Part shown: positions 37,620 to 47,730 of the stretch, piece by piece
Layout: each line of letters opens with the position of its first letter
How positions within the stretch are numbered: the first letter of the stretch is position 1
Source of the DNA: Psychromonas sp. MB-3u-54
GTDB lineage: Bacteria; Pseudomonadota; Gammaproteobacteria; Enterobacterales; Psychromonadaceae
Length of the DNA: 64,000 bases
Reading direction: 5' to 3'
Assembly: GCF_002836415.1 (NCBI RefSeq)
Contig: NZ_PJBP01000116.1
Coordinates: forward strand, 42,648 to 106,647
The notes under the pieces: model-generated
What the model saw: the letters and a program-made list of their open reading frames with translations, nothing else
Told to the model about the DNA's origin: nothing
The model's database searches: none
Program-made: the position numbers and the translations under genes

Positions 37620-37684
37620 GATATACCCATGATACTTCAAGATGCAAAGTCAGCAAGGCATCTTGAAGTAACATGGGTATATAT
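37620..37684. repeat. Hairpin repeat at the bolA 5' side
   Basis: ATACCCATGATACTTCAAG and GCATCTTGAAGTAACATGGG form a long imperfect inverted repeat with a loop of about 12 bases. It shares the TATACCC end and the GAAGATGC-type core with 37204-37260. Confidence 0.8.
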
Positions 37685-37728
37685 ATTCAGAACGATAACA
37701 AACGGCAGCAACTGGTGCGCAAAGCACA

Positions 37729-38181
37729 GGCTTCGAGCTTTCGAGCTTTCGAGCTTCGAGCTTCGAGCTTTCGAGCTTTCGAGCTTTCGAGCTTTCGAGC
37801 TTTCGAGCTTTCGAGCTTCGAGCTTCGGGCTTCGAGCTTTCGAGCTTTCGAGCTTTCGAGCTTCGAGCTGCGAGCTGCGAGCTGCGAGCTTCGAGCTTCG
37901 GGCTTCGAGCTTTCGAGCTTTCGGGCTTCGAGCTTCGAGCTTCGAGCTTTCGAGCTTTCGAGCTTTCGAGCTTTCGAGCTTCGAGCTGCGGGCTTCGAGC
38001 TGCGAGCTGCGAGCTTCGAGCTTCGAGCTTCGAGCTTTCGAGCTTCGAGCTTCGAGCTTTCGAGCTTTCGGGCTTCGAGCTTCGAGCTTTCGAGCTTTCG
38101 GGCTTCGAGCTTTCGAGCTTCGAGCTTTCGAGCTTTCGAGCTTTCGGGCTTCGAGCTGCGAGCTGCGGGCTTTCGAGCTGA
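37729..38181. repeat. Heptamer/octamer tandem array (CTTCGAG and CTTTCGAG units)
   Basis: About 450 bp made almost wholly of CTTTCGAG (8), CTTCGAG (7), CTGCGAG (7) and their GGG variants, in mixed order. The units contain no stop triplet on either strand, so long open frames run through it in at least four frames (for example 188, 191, 174 and 170 codons). These reading frames are by-products and I do not call them genes. Confidence 0.95.
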
Positions 38182-38189
38182 ATAGTTAT

Positions 38190-38362
38190 CGGTAGGGGGC
38201 ATTTTATGCACCGCAGCATTGGCAATCGGTGCTGAAGCGCAGCCTACAAGCTTAATGATTTTTTTTGGTGTTGTATTTGTAGGTGCATTCTATGCTCCGC
38301 GGACAACGACAATCGGTGCAGCGAATAAGCGACAGCTTAGTATCTGAGCAGACACCCTACGG
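38190..38362. repeat. Two GTAGGGTGC palindromic elements beside the array
   Basis: A complete element at 38190-38248 and a second at 38279-38362 that is split by about 30 unrelated bases. From 38363 to 38808 I see no gene; an 87-codon open frame at 38283-38546 begins inside the repeat and has no recognisable features. Confidence 0.65.
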
Positions 38363-38787
38363 CTATGCGTTTGTTGTCATGGTGCGTGCTAGTTGGCGTT
38401 CAAATAAGACCGCCATTAAATTTATGATCAGTTGCTTCAAAGGAAAAATTTACGCTCACAAAGCCGCCGGGATAATTTTGAATAGTAAATCGGATCACTT
38501 TATTAGTGCGTTTGGTCTTATATTTAGGTTTAACCAAAAACGATAAAACATGGCCAAAAAATCACAGCTTGGGCTTTATTGACAGTCGCTGAATTCATTT
38601 TAATTGAACTATCCGATGATTTTCATCAGGTGACCGTGACTTAGACTCAAATTACCGGAAGATACAGATTAAGATTCAAGTAGTTTGGGTCTACATTTAC
38701 CTTTATGGGCTTAATAAATAAACAACAATCCTTTACCATAGGCCATAATTCTGGCATTATGCGGCGATTGAAATTAGCTCTATATAA

Positions 38788-39027
<240 letters not shown>

Positions 39028-39077
39028 TATATTACCTTTTTCAGTAGACAGTTTTTATTTACTGCAAAAAATAAAAA

Positions 39078-39096
39078 AACCAGCTTTAAGCTGGTT
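39078..39096. terminator. Bidirectional terminator between infA and clpA
   Basis: AACCAGCTT and AAGCTGGTT form a stem with an A-run on one side and a T-run on the other, so it can end both convergent transcripts. Confidence 0.9.
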
Positions 39097-39117
39097 TTTT
39101 GCTTTTTGCAGTAAACA

Positions 39118-41376
39118 TTATGTTAGCGTAAGGCTTTTTACATAACTGAAACTGATGTCCTGACCGTTCTTATTCAAGGAAACAGTGACGCTTCCTCCAT
39201 CCTGCAGTTCACCAAATAAAATCTCATTAGCTAATGGTTTTTTCAACTTTTCTTGGATCAAACGCCCCATCGGCCGCGCACCCATCGCCCGATCATAACC
39301 ATGATCCGCTATCCATTTTCTAGCACTGTCGCTGACTTCCAGTGAAATCTGCTTTTTATCAAGCTGTGCTTGTAACTGCACAATAAATTTATCCACCACT
39401 TGATAAATAACTTCTATTTCAAGATGGTTAAACCAAATAACATTATCCAGACGATTTCTAAATTCAGGGGAAAATAATTTATTTATTTCATCGGTCGCTT
39501 TGTGTGAATCTTTTTGCTCTTTAAACCCGATGCTCTGTTTAGCGGTTTCTCGCGCGCCAGCATTGGTTGTCATCACTAAAATAATATTCCTGAAGTCTGC
39601 TTTACGACCATTACTGTCGGTTAACGTCCCGTGATCCATGACTTGCAGTAATATATTGAATATATCACTGTGTGCTTTTTCTATTTCATCGAGTAGCAAT
39701 ACTGCGTAAGGGTGTTTAACAACCGCATCGGTTAATAACCCCGCCTGTTCATAACCTACGTAACCAGGAGGTGCTCCTAACAAACGGGAAACAGTATGCT
39801 TTTCCATATACTCTGACATATCAAAACGTAAAAGCTCTATTCCCATGGCTTTAGCAAGTTGTTGTGTCACTTCCGTTTTGCCTACTCCGGTGGGGCCTGC
39901 AAAAAGAAATGAGCCTATTGGTTTTGACTCATCGGATAATCCGGAGCGATTTAAGTGAATGGCATCGGTTAAGACATCAATCGCCTTATTTTGGCCAAAC
40001 ACCGTCATTTTTAAACGTTCTGGTAATTTAGCTAATTGTTCTTTTGCCGAACTGGACACTGATTGTTCCGGAATCCGGGCAATTTTGGCAATCACGCTTT
40101 CAATTTCAGTTACACCGACGGTTTTTTTACGTTTACTCGCGGGCAATAAACGCATTTGTGCCCCTGCCTCGTCGATCACATCAATGGCTTTATCCGGAAG
40201 GTGGCGATCATTAATATATTTCGCACTGAGCTCGGCAGCAGCCATCAGCGCTTCATTAGTATAGAGAATATGATGATGCTTCTCGTAACGGGATCTTAGC
40301 CCGAGTAATATTTGCGCCGTTTCTTGAATAGTCGGCTCTAGCACATCAACTTTTTGGAAGCGCCGTGATAACGCATGTTCCTTTTCAAAAACTTGCCCAA
40401 ACTCTTTATAAGTTGTTGATCCCATACAACGAAGTTTGCCACCGCTGAGCAAAGGTTTTAACAGGTTTGCGGCATCAAGCTGTCCGCCCGTTGCGGCACC
40501 GGCACCTATAATAGTATGAATTTCATCGATAAATAAAATAGCCCCCTTCTGGGACTCAAGTTGTGTTAATACGGTTTTAAAACGCAACTCAAATTCTCCG
40601 CGGTATTTTGTACCTGCGAGCAGTGCGCCCATGTCTAAGGAATAAACAATATTATCGGCAATAACTTCCGGTACCTCTTCATGCACAATGCGGTAAGCGA
40701 GTCCTTCAGCAATGGCGGTTTTCCCAACCCCTGCTTCCCCGACCAATAAGGGATTGTTTTTACGGCGGCGGCATAATACTTGTATACAACGTTCCAGCTC
40801 TTTATCTCGCCCTATTAACGGATCAATATCCCCCACTTCAACTTGTTTATTTAAGTTAATCGTATAGGCCAACTTTTCCGGATCTTGATCTTTTGCTTCA
40901 CCCTGTTCTTCTGCCTGGAAAATAGGAATAATAGATTCAGCTGCGTTACTGATTCCGTGTGACAGATAGTTAACAACATCTAAACGGGAGAGGTGGGCTT
41001 TTTTTAAAAGATAGACAGCTTGAGATTCTTGTTCACTAAAAATAGCCACTAATACACTGCCGGCTGAAACTTCCTTGGAGCCGGAAGATTGCACATGAAA
41101 AATAGCCCGCTGCAATACACGTTCAAAAGCGATGGTCGGCTGAATTTCAATCTCCTGAGTGTGCACTTCAGGAATCGCCGGGCTCTTTTCTAAAAAGGCA
41201 ATAATTTCTAAATGCAAAGAGACAATATCAACCGAACAAGCGGTAAATAAATTTTTTATTTCGTCATTTTCTAACAACGCTAATAATAAATGCTCAACGG
41301 TCATAAATTCATGCGATTTTTCAAAGGCAATACGAAAAGCCAAATCTAAACTGTTTTCCAACGCTTTGTCTAACAT
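39118..41376 (-). CDS. clpA: ATP-dependent Clp protease ATPase subunit ClpA
   Basis: A 752-residue AAA+ unfoldase that feeds substrates to ClpP and takes N-degron substrates from ClpS. The order is an N-terminal Clp_N repeat domain (1-140), a first AAA+ module with Walker A GEAGVGKT (213-220) and Walker [11 protein letters not shown], and a second with Walker A GPTGVGKT and Walker [12 protein letters not shown], then a ClpB-D2 small domain. I start at [14 protein letters not shown] (41376), which follows a CTAAGGGG ribosome site; the frame is open nine codons further. clpS lies 76 bp upstream in the same direction. Confidence 0.97.
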   Translation of the reverse strand: MLDKALENSLDLAFRIAFEKSHEFMTVEHLLLALLENDEIKNLFTACSVDIVSLHLEIIAFLEKSPAIPEVHTQEIEIQPTIAFERVLQRAIFHVQSSGSKEVSAGSVLVAIFSEQESQAVYLLKKAHLSRLDVVNYLSHGISNAAESIIPIFQAEEQGEAKDQDPEKLAYTINLNKQVEVGDIDPLIGRDKELERCIQVLCRRRKNNPLLVGEAGVGKTAIAEGLAYRIVHEEVPEVIADNIVYSLDMGALLAGTKYRGEFELRFKTVLTQLESQKGAILFIDEIHTIIGAGAATGGQLDAANLLKPLLSGGKLRCMGSTTYKEFGQVFEKEHALSRRFQKVDVLEPTIQETAQILLGLRSRYEKHHHILYTNEALMAAAELSAKYINDRHLPDKAIDVIDEAGAQMRLLPASKRKKTVGVTEIESVIAKIARIPEQSVSSSAKEQLAKLPERLKMTVFGQNKAIDVLTDAIHLNRSGLSDESKPIGSFLFAGPTGVGKTEVTQQLAKAMGIELLRFDMSEYMEKHTVSRLLGAPPGYVGYEQAGLLTDAVVKHPYAVLLLDEIEKAHSDIFNILLQVMDHGTLTDSNGRKADFRNIILVMTTNAGARETAKQSIGFKEQKDSHKATDEINKLFSPEFRNRLDNVIWFNHLEIEVIYQVVDKFIVQLQAQLDKKQISLEVSDSARKWIADHGYDRAMGARPMGRLIQEKLKKPLANEILFGELQDGGSVTVSLNKNGQDISFSYVKSLTLT

Positions 41377-41452
41377 ATAAAGCCCCTTAGGAGTTAATAA
41401 CAAAAAATCAGAGTCTTATTAACAACTTAAAACTACTAATAATACCGATCAC

Positions 41453-41779
41453 TTAAGTTTCCTTTTCCATTGAGCAACGTAACGGGTGCTCATTTTGCTT
41501 TGCATAATTCATTACTTGCATCACTTTCGTTTCGGCAATTTCTGCACTAAAAGTGCCACAAATACCAACCTCTTTATAATGAACACTAAGCATCACTTCA
41601 GTTGCTTTTTGGTTATCTAATCGGAAAAACTGTTGCAACACATCAATAACAAAGTCCATCGGCGTATAATCATCATTGTGTAACAACACATTGTACATCG
41701 AAGGAGGTCGCAGTTTTGTTTCAACCTTTTCGATTGTGTCAGGTTTATTCACTGTTTTTGGAGCCTTTTTATCACTCAT
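41453..41779 (-). CDS. clpS: ClpS adaptor for N-degron substrates
   Basis: A 108-residue adaptor that binds N-terminal Phe/Leu/Trp/Tyr residues and delivers the protein to ClpA. The conserved core is present: [20 protein letters not shown], with the N-degron pocket residues, then [20 protein letters not shown] and [15 protein letters not shown]. The variable N-terminal extension is normal for the family. It forms the usual clpS-clpA pair. Confidence 0.97.
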   Translation of the reverse strand: MSDKKAPKTVNKPDTIEKVETKLRPPSMYNVLLHNDDYTPMDFVIDVLQQFFRLDNQKATEVMLSVHYKEVGICGTFSAEIAETKVMQVMNYAKQNEHPLRCSMEKET

Positions 41780-42401
41780 CTTTAAGTCTAGTCTTATTTA
41801 ATAAAGTTACGAAAAAATTCGCCAGCAGCCCGAAGGCCAATCAGAACCTTAGATTAATCTTTACTTAATAAATGTGCAAATAGAGAGTCGAAATATTAGA
41901 CTATGAGCCGAAATAGTAGCAATTTCTATTCATATATTACTCATTATAGGGAGTTTTAGTTATATACCCACTACTTACGTATCTATTGCCGTCATTTTTT
42001 ACCTTTCGGTAAAGAGACAAAACATGAAGTAAAATGCGCTATATGTTCAACGAAAAATCCAATTATTTTAATTGCACTTGCCTTTCCTTCGCAGCAATTA
42101 ATGCCAGTTTCATCAGTCAATTTGGTCGTAAAACAGAAGGGGTTGGTATCGCAGCGAGGCATGGAATTTATTACCGATTGGTCCACCTATCTCTTATCAA
42201 TGCCCAATTCTCAATTCTCAATTCTCAATTCTCAATTCTCAAAGTAAAAGGCAGCGGAATAAATTTATCCTCTTTCTATTGTTAGCCTGACGTTGTTTAA
42301 CGGCTTAGACTTTTTCAAGGGGCTTTAAAATCAATGGGGTTATTATCTGATCTTTAGTATCCAGCCTCTCTTATCTGCTTATCAAACTTCTTATTCGATA
42401 A
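41780..42401. other. Intergenic stretch with five CAATTCT repeats
   Basis: No supported gene. At 42208-42242 there are five tandem CAATTCT heptamers. Two overlapping open frames of 64 and 83 codons on opposite strands have no recognisable features. No cspD-like gene is present next to clpS. Confidence 0.5.
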
Positions 42402-43640
42402 TTAATTAAGGTTTATGGAAACAATTTTGTTGCGGCCCTGCTCTTTGGCCTCATAAAGAGCATCATCTGCAGCCTTTAGGAGAACTTGATGGCTTGTTGA
42501 TTCATCAGGAATCACAGACGAAACGCCACAGCTAATAGTCACAAACTTGCTGACCGGAGAGGTTTCATGGCGCATTTCTGCCCGATAGATATTATGGCGT
42601 AGTTTTTCTGCTAAAGCTGTTGCGCCCTCAAGGTGAGTATCAGTCAATATCACAATAAATTCCTCACCACCGTAACGTGCAAGCAAATCACCGGGTCGCT
42701 TAAATAACGGTGCTGCTGTATTGGCGATAGTCTGCAGACAGATGTCTCCCGCCTGATGCCCATAGGTGTCATTATAGAGTTTGAAATGGTCAACATCGAA
42801 GAATACCAGAGATAAAGGTTTTTTTATTCTCATCATCCTGCGCCATTCCTCTTGCAACTTTTTGTCAAAATGACGACGGTTTGCTATTTTTGTGAGTCCG
42901 TCCTGCAGCGCCATCTCCTCGAGTTTCTCGCTCGCCTTCTGGAGACTCTTTTTTGCATTTGCAACAAATTTGAAAGCAGCAACGGCAATAATGAAAAGGA
43001 TAAAAATACCTGCAATCGATAAAACACCGGCAATCAATAAAATAAGCGTAATTTTTTCAAAATACGATTGAATTTCCATGCCATCACCGATTAAAGCACC
43101 CGCATTTTCTTTTGCATATGAGTTTAATGCCAACATTTCCAACTCAATCTTATCGACATAGGCTGTGCCATTTTTTTTTGTGACAGCAATCGCTTCTTTT
43201 TTATTGCCTGATTTTAGCAGTTTGACCACGTTTTCTCTTATTGGCTTCCAATTTTCAAAAAGTTGCCGGGCTTTTTTCTCTAATGCTTTCCCCTCCTCAC
43301 CGATAATATATGTTTGGATGAGATTAAGTTGCCGGTCAACATCTTCTTCGCTCTGTGCTACTGCGTTTAACGCCAATTCCATTTCACTCGATGAATTCGC
43401 TAAGAGAGCATCTTTTATGCTTCGGTGCATTTTTACTATATCAAGCGCGGCATTAATAGAGGCATTTGAGACAACCAGTGGATGATTATAAATCTTTTTG
43501 GTGATATCACCCAATTCATACAATCCCTTTACTGTAAATATTCCAAAAAAGATAAATATCAAGGCAATCAGCAAATAGCTTATGGGTAAAAAGCTTCTGG
43601 GAAACTTTTGCTTATTAATTTTATTAAAAAGAGAGTGCAT
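42402..43640 (-). CDS. Membrane-bound GGDEF diguanylate cyclase
   Basis: A 412-residue protein predicted to make c-di-GMP. TM1 lies at about 17-39 (ISYLLIALIFIFFGIFTVKG), a helical periplasmic sensor region at 40-200 resembles four-helix-bundle MCP-type sensors, and TM2 lies at about 203-227. The GGDEF domain follows a short coiled coil. The active site is GGEEF in ARYGGEEFIVIL. An intact RxxD inhibitory site (RPGD) sits five residues before it, so product inhibition is expected. The signal sensed is unknown. It stands alone, with no EAL partner nearby. Confidence 0.92.
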   Translation of the reverse strand: MHSLFNKINKQKFPRSFLPISYLLIALIFIFFGIFTVKGLYELGDITKKIYNHPLVVSNASINAALDIVKMHRSIKDALLANSSSEMELALNAVAQSEEDVDRQLNLIQTYIIGEEGKALEKKARQLFENWKPIRENVVKLLKSGNKKEAIAVTKKNGTAYVDKIELEMLALNSYAKENAGALIGDGMEIQSYFEKITLILLIAGVLSIAGIFILFIIAVAAFKFVANAKKSLQKASEKLEEMALQDGLTKIANRRHFDKKLQEEWRRMMRIKKPLSLVFFDVDHFKLYNDTYGHQAGDICLQTIANTAAPLFKRPGDLLARYGGEEFIVILTDTHLEGATALAEKLRHNIYRAEMRHETSPVSKFVTISCGVSSVIPDESTSHQVLLKAADDALYEAKEQGRNKIVSINLN

Positions 43641-44076
43641 TAATAACTCCGTAACTATTGTTCCGCCGCCCCCTCAAACACTGGCCGGGGTTGCCACTGA
43701 TGGTGATATTTTTGCTTGTAGCCTGCATTTCACCCTGGTTTATCTTCATTTTAATCAGGAACGACAAACTAATTTATTAAAGCAGCCAGTTAGCTATCGG
43801 TGGTCCATTGATTAACTTAACCTTAATACTGAAGTACTGTCTATGTTTGAGCCCATAAATAAAGTGCCTGAAATGACGGACTTTTGATGATCACAATGAC
43901 TGTATTCAGTGAGTACTCGGCAATCGAATTCTGCCCTTTTATGATGACCACACATAGTATTTGTAAACCTGCGTATTTTCACTGTCAGTTTAGTTTATAT
44001 TCGAAAAAGGTGCATTTCATAATGCATGTAAAATAATAAAAACGAAACGCAATGACCAGCCGCTTTTTATAGCAGT
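43641..44076. other. Intergenic stretch, no gene seen
   Basis: No convincing coding, RNA or regulatory feature. A 77-codon plus-strand frame at 43582-43815 mostly shadows the diguanylate cyclase gene. Confidence 0.4.
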
Positions 44077-44575
44077 TCGTAGGGTGCGCTTCAGCACCGC
44101 TTACCACTGTTTGCGGTGCATAAAATGCATCCTACCGATAACTATTCAGTTCGTAACTCAAAGCAACTCGAAGCTCGAAAGTCCGTAGGGTGCGCTCAGC
44201 GCACCGATTGCCGCTTGTGATGCATAAAATGCATCCTACCGATAACTATTCAGCTCGTAACTCAAAGCAACTCGCAGTTCGAAAGCTCGAAGCTCGAAAG
44301 CCCGTAGGGTGCGCTCAGCGCACCGATTGCCGCTTGTGATGCATAAAATGCATCCTACCGATAACTATTCAGCTCGTAACTCAAAGCAACTCGCAGCTCG
44401 AAAACCCGCAGTTCGAAAGCTCGAAGCCCGAAAGCCCGTGGGTGCGCTTCAGCACGGATTACCACTGTTTGCGGTGCATAAAATGCACCCTACCGATAAC
44501 TATTCAGCTCGTAACTCAAAGCAACTCGAAGCTCGAAGCTCGAAAGCTCGCAGCTCAAAGCCCGAAGGGTGCGCT
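44077..44575. repeat. Four-unit tandem array of GTAGGGTGC elements
   Basis: Units begin at about 44077, 44184, 44303 and 44436, with a fifth truncated at 44563, so the spacing grows from about 107 to 133 bp. Each has a GTAGGGTGCGC half, a GTGCATAAAATGCA half, CTACCGATAACTATTCAG and CTCGAAG-type heptamers. The number of heptamers explains the length differences. The truncated unit touches the nrdG stop codon. Confidence 0.9.
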
Positions 44576-45043
44576 TTATCGATTAAGGTCATGAATCACT
44601 TGATTTGAACTGCCTCGCCATTTTAATGACGGGTCGGCCAAATCTTGTTCAAATTTACCATCAATAAAAACATCCACAAAAGCAATAATCTCTTGCTGTT
44701 TAGGACTTAACGCCGCCATTTCATAACCGGACCAAAGCCAAATATCTTTTCCTTCACACTCGGTTTTAACTCTCTTAACCAGCTTCAGAATAGCGGATAA
44801 ATTGCCTGAATGAAGAGGATCTCCACCTGACAGAGAGAGACCTTTCTTGTGAATCCGCGGATCATTAAGATCATCAATGATTGCGCTTTCAAAGGCCTCG
44901 GTAAAAAAATGTCCCGCATCGCTAGGCCATGTTTTTTGATTGTAGCAACCCCGACATTGATGATCGCAGCCACTGACAAACAGAGTGCAGCGCGTGCCGA
45001 CACCATTAACCACATCAACCGAATAATAAGCACTGTAATACAT
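44576..45043 (-). CDS. nrdG: Anaerobic ribonucleotide reductase activating protein
   Basis: A 155-residue radical SAM activase that makes the glycyl radical in NrdD. The CxxxCxxC cluster motif is GCDHQCRGCYN (about residues 25-35), and SLSGGDPLHSGNL is the GGE-like SAM-binding segment. The start shares one base with the nrdD stop (TAATG), so the two are coupled. The reading frame ends (IHDLNR) exactly where a truncated intergenic repeat begins, so the original 3' flank has been replaced by repeat DNA. Confidence 0.95.
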   Translation of the reverse strand: MYYSAYYSVDVVNGVGTRCTLFVSGCDHQCRGCYNQKTWPSDAGHFFTEAFESAIIDDLNDPRIHKKGLSLSGGDPLHSGNLSAILKLVKRVKTECEGKDIWLWSGYEMAALSPKQQEIIAFVDVFIDGKFEQDLADPSLKWRGSSNQVIHDLNR

Positions 45044-47157
45044 TATAAGTGCTTCACGCGGCGTTTAACTTCTTCTTGTTTACCCGTATTAAAGGGGCGT
45101 GTGTCAGGACTGCCCAGATAACCACAGACTCGGCGAATAACAGACACGCTGGCACTGTCATGGTTACCGCATTTAGGGCAGGCAAAGCCTTTACTGGTAC
45201 AGTTAAACTCGCCACTAAAGCCACAGTCATAACATTCGTCAATGGGCGTGTTAGTCCCATAATAGGGAACTCGCCGATAGGAATAATCCCAAACATTCTC
45301 AAGCGCCTCTAAATTGTGCTGCATATTTGGGTATTCGCTGTAACAAATAAATCCACCATTGGCGATTTGCGGATAATCCATTTCAAAATCTAATTTATCG
45401 AAGGGATTAACTTTTTTCTCAACGTCTAAGTGAAAACTGTTGGTATAATATCCCTTGTCAGTAATTCCTTCTTGAATACCATAAACCTTAGTATCCAGTT
45501 TGCAGAATCGAGTACATAGATTTTCACTCGGGGTGCTGTATAAAGAGAAACCCCAACCCGACTCTTCCTTCCAGGCTTCAACTGCATCTCTTAATTTTTG
45601 TACTATCGCCAAGCCTTTTTGACGCAACGCCCCACTATCATAAATACTTTTTGTATTATAAAGCGCATTAATCGTTTCATGAATGCCAATGTAACCCAAT
45701 GAGATAGAAGCACGACCCTTCTTAAAAATATTCAAAACCTCATCATCCGCTTTTAAACGTACACCACAGGCCCCTTCCATATAAAGGATTGGCGCAACCC
45801 GGGCCTTCACACCACGAAGTCTGTCTATGCGCGTATCAAGGGCTTTGCGGCATAAGCGTAAGCGCTGCTCAAGGAGGTCAAAGAAGACAACTTCATCACC
45901 TTTCGCGGCCATTGCAATGCGCGGCAGATTAAGACTCACGACGCCAAGGTTATTACGGCCTTCGTGAATTTCTTTGCCATTTTCCTGGTAAGGCCCAAGA
46001 AAGGAACGACAGCCCATAGGCGCTTTGAATGAGCCCGTGACTGTAACTATCTGATCATAATTTAATATATCCGGGTACATGCGTTTTGATGCACACTCTA
46101 AAGCCAGCTGTTTGATATCATAATTTGGATCGCCTTTCTTGTGATTCACACCGTCTTTAATGCTGAACACTAATTTAGGAAAAATAGCGGTCTTTTTACT
46201 TTTACCTAAGCCCGCCAAGCGGTTCTTTAATATCGCCTTTTGAATTAATCGTTCTTCCCATGAAGTACCAAGGCCGAAACCAATGCTCAAAAACGGTGTC
46301 TGTCCATTACTCGAAAACAAAGTATTTATTTCGTACTCAAGTGACTGAAAAGCATCAAAACATTCTTTTTCTGTGCGCGCTTTTGCAAAAGCTTCAGGCG
46401 CTGAAATTTGCCATTCTTCAGCCACTTTTAAATGTTTGCAGTAACTTGCTTTTACATAGGGTGCCAGTACTTGATCAAAGCGATTAAGCGTTGTGCCACC
46501 ATAGGTATGACTTGCTACCTGAGCCACTATCTGGGCTGTTACTGCGGTTGCTGTCTGGATTGATTTAGGTGTGTCAATTTCAGCATTACCCATGCGAAAA
46601 CCTTGGCTTAACATGTTATTTAAATCAACAATCATGCAGTTAAACATTGGGAAAAAGGGGGCGTAATCTAAATCATGATAATGAATATCACCCTCGTCAT
46701 GCGCTTTAACGATGTCACGCGGTAACATATGATTTCGAGCATAATGTCTGGATACAATACCCGCAAGCAGATCACGTTGTGTAGGAATAACTTTACTGTC
46801 TTTATTGGCATTTTCATTCAGTAAATCCGCATTACTTTGCTCAACAAGCCCCTGAATCTCGTGATTCAGTAAACTTTTCTTTTCACGCTCAATATCTCTA
46901 TCATGCCTATATTCAATGTATGCACGCGCTACGTCGGGATCTATATGCATTAATTCAGACTCAACCATACGTTGAATTGCCTGAATACTGACATCGTTAG
47001 AGTCTGCCAGTAAATATTCTACTTGCTTGGATACAAATTCACCCAGATTAGGGTTTGCTGCGCCGGATTGTTCAACGGCCGCATTGACAGCATTAGCAAT
47101 AAAAACAGATTCAAATACAGCTTTAGCGCCATCACGCTTTATTACGATTTTTGTCAT
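45043..47157 (-). CDS. nrdD: Anaerobic ribonucleoside-triphosphate reductase (class III)
   Basis: A 704-residue glycyl-radical enzyme that reduces NTPs to dNTPs without oxygen, using formate. It has an N-terminal ATP-cone domain (KIVIKRDGAKAVFESVFI), the central barrel, a zinc site of two CxxC pairs (CYDCG and CPKCG), and the glycyl radical motif RVCGYLGSPDTRPFN at the C-terminus. The length is as in E. coli. It forms an operon with nrdG. A predicted FNR site and two NrdR boxes lie about 360-420 bp upstream. Confidence 0.97.
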   Translation of the reverse strand: MTKIVIKRDGAKAVFESVFIANAVNAAVEQSGAANPNLGEFVSKQVEYLLADSNDVSIQAIQRMVESELMHIDPDVARAYIEYRHDRDIEREKKSLLNHEIQGLVEQSNADLLNENANKDSKVIPTQRDLLAGIVSRHYARNHMLPRDIVKAHDEGDIHYHDLDYAPFFPMFNCMIVDLNNMLSQGFRMGNAEIDTPKSIQTATAVTAQIVAQVASHTYGGTTLNRFDQVLAPYVKASYCKHLKVAEEWQISAPEAFAKARTEKECFDAFQSLEYEINTLFSSNGQTPFLSIGFGLGTSWEERLIQKAILKNRLAGLGKSKKTAIFPKLVFSIKDGVNHKKGDPNYDIKQLALECASKRMYPDILNYDQIVTVTGSFKAPMGCRSFLGPYQENGKEIHEGRNNLGVVSLNLPRIAMAAKGDEVVFFDLLEQRLRLCRKALDTRIDRLRGVKARVAPILYMEGACGVRLKADDEVLNIFKKGRASISLGYIGIHETINALYNTKSIYDSGALRQKGLAIVQKLRDAVEAWKEESGWGFSLYSTPSENLCTRFCKLDTKVYGIQEGITDKGYYTNSFHLDVEKKVNPFDKLDFEMDYPQIANGGFICYSEYPNMQHNLEALENVWDYSYRRVPYYGTNTPIDECYDCGFSGEFNCTSKGFACPKCGNHDSASVSVIRRVCGYLGSPDTRPFNTGKQEEVKRRVKHL

Positions 47158-47512
47158 TTAAAATTTTCCTTCTGCAATAATTAACTTTTTTGTATGTTTT
47201 GCCTCGTTTTTGTCTGTTTTCGCACCTAGTTAAATGCCGCTTATGCTCACCTAGAAGTGAGCTTCCATGACGGTATTCAATATAAATACATGCAGCGCTT
47301 TTTATTAAGCATTATTCCACTGCAGCTTGAATCTCAACTCCTATCAGGCCATTAAGTTTGCCTTTGTCCCCTTGCACAATAGTTAATGCGTCTGCATTTT
47401 TACAGCGTGCAGCAGCAGAATTTGTTTAATATTGCTGGTGCAATGCGCAGGGTATGAAAGGCTTGATCTTTGATCAAAGCAGGTTTAAAAAAACAACAAA
47501 AAAAAACAAAAC
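47158..47512 (-). other. Long presumptive leader of nrdD
   Basis: About 355 bp between the NrdR boxes and the nrdD start. No complete gene; a 38-codon open stretch without a start codon (near 47316-47425) contains NADALTIVQGDKGKLNGL and could be a relic. Confidence 0.4.
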
Positions 47513-47560
47513 ACACAACATCTAGTGGTCGAGCACTATACATAACACCATATATGTACA
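47513..47560 (-). promoter_or_regulatory. Pair of NrdR boxes at the nrdD promoter
   Basis: The first box, ACACAACATCTAGTGG (47513-47528), fits the 16-bp NrdR consensus at 13 positions. The second, ACACCATATATGTACA (47545-47560), keeps the left half best. Their starts are 32 bp apart, about three helical turns, as expected for cooperative NrdR binding. They overlap the predicted -10 and start. Confidence 0.6.
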
Positions 47561-47562
47561 TG

Positions 47563-47576
47563 TTGATATGAATCAA
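47563..47576 (-). promoter_or_regulatory. FNR box at the nrdD promoter
   Basis: TTGATATGAATCAA is a perfect TTGAT-N4-ATCAA FNR site. On the minus strand a TATAGT -10 lies at 47540-47535, putting the start near 47528 and the FNR centre at about -41.5, the class II activation position. It could also act on the divergent rnf operon. Confidence 0.7.
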
Positions 47577-47730
47577 TTTTAGCTTAGGGTGGTTATTAAG
47601 TGTCTAATAATATAAAATCTCTTCTGAAAACATCATAAAAAAATCAGTTTCTTGAATTTTATGAAAATTATTCTGGTTGGTAATAATAATATCCAGATAG
47701 CCAAATAAAAACTTCCTGAGCTTTTTACCT

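Noticed and set aside
37629..38225. Four overlapping open frames of 170-191 codons on both strands
   Set aside because: They are translations of the CTTTCGAG/CTTCGAG array, which lacks stop triplets in all phases; composition is only E, L, S, R, F, A or K.
38283..38546. 87-codon plus-strand frame
   Set aside because: Starts inside a GTAGGGTGC repeat element and has no ribosome site or recognisable feature.
41992..42285. Overlapping 64- and 83-codon frames on opposite strands upstream of clpS
   Set aside because: No family features; one runs into the CAATTCT repeats. A cspD gene, common beside clpS, was looked for and not found.
44077..44575. CRISPR-like regular spacing of the repeat units
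   Set aside because: The spacing is irregular, the spacers themselves are repetitive, and no cas gene is present.
47316..47425. 38-codon open stretch with NADALTIVQGDKGK upstream of nrdD
   Set aside because: No start codon and no recognised family; noted only as a possible relic.
47463..47480. CTTTGATCAAAG palindrome as a second FNR site
   Set aside because: The TTGAT/ATCAA halves are five bases apart, not four, so it does not fit the FNR spacing.
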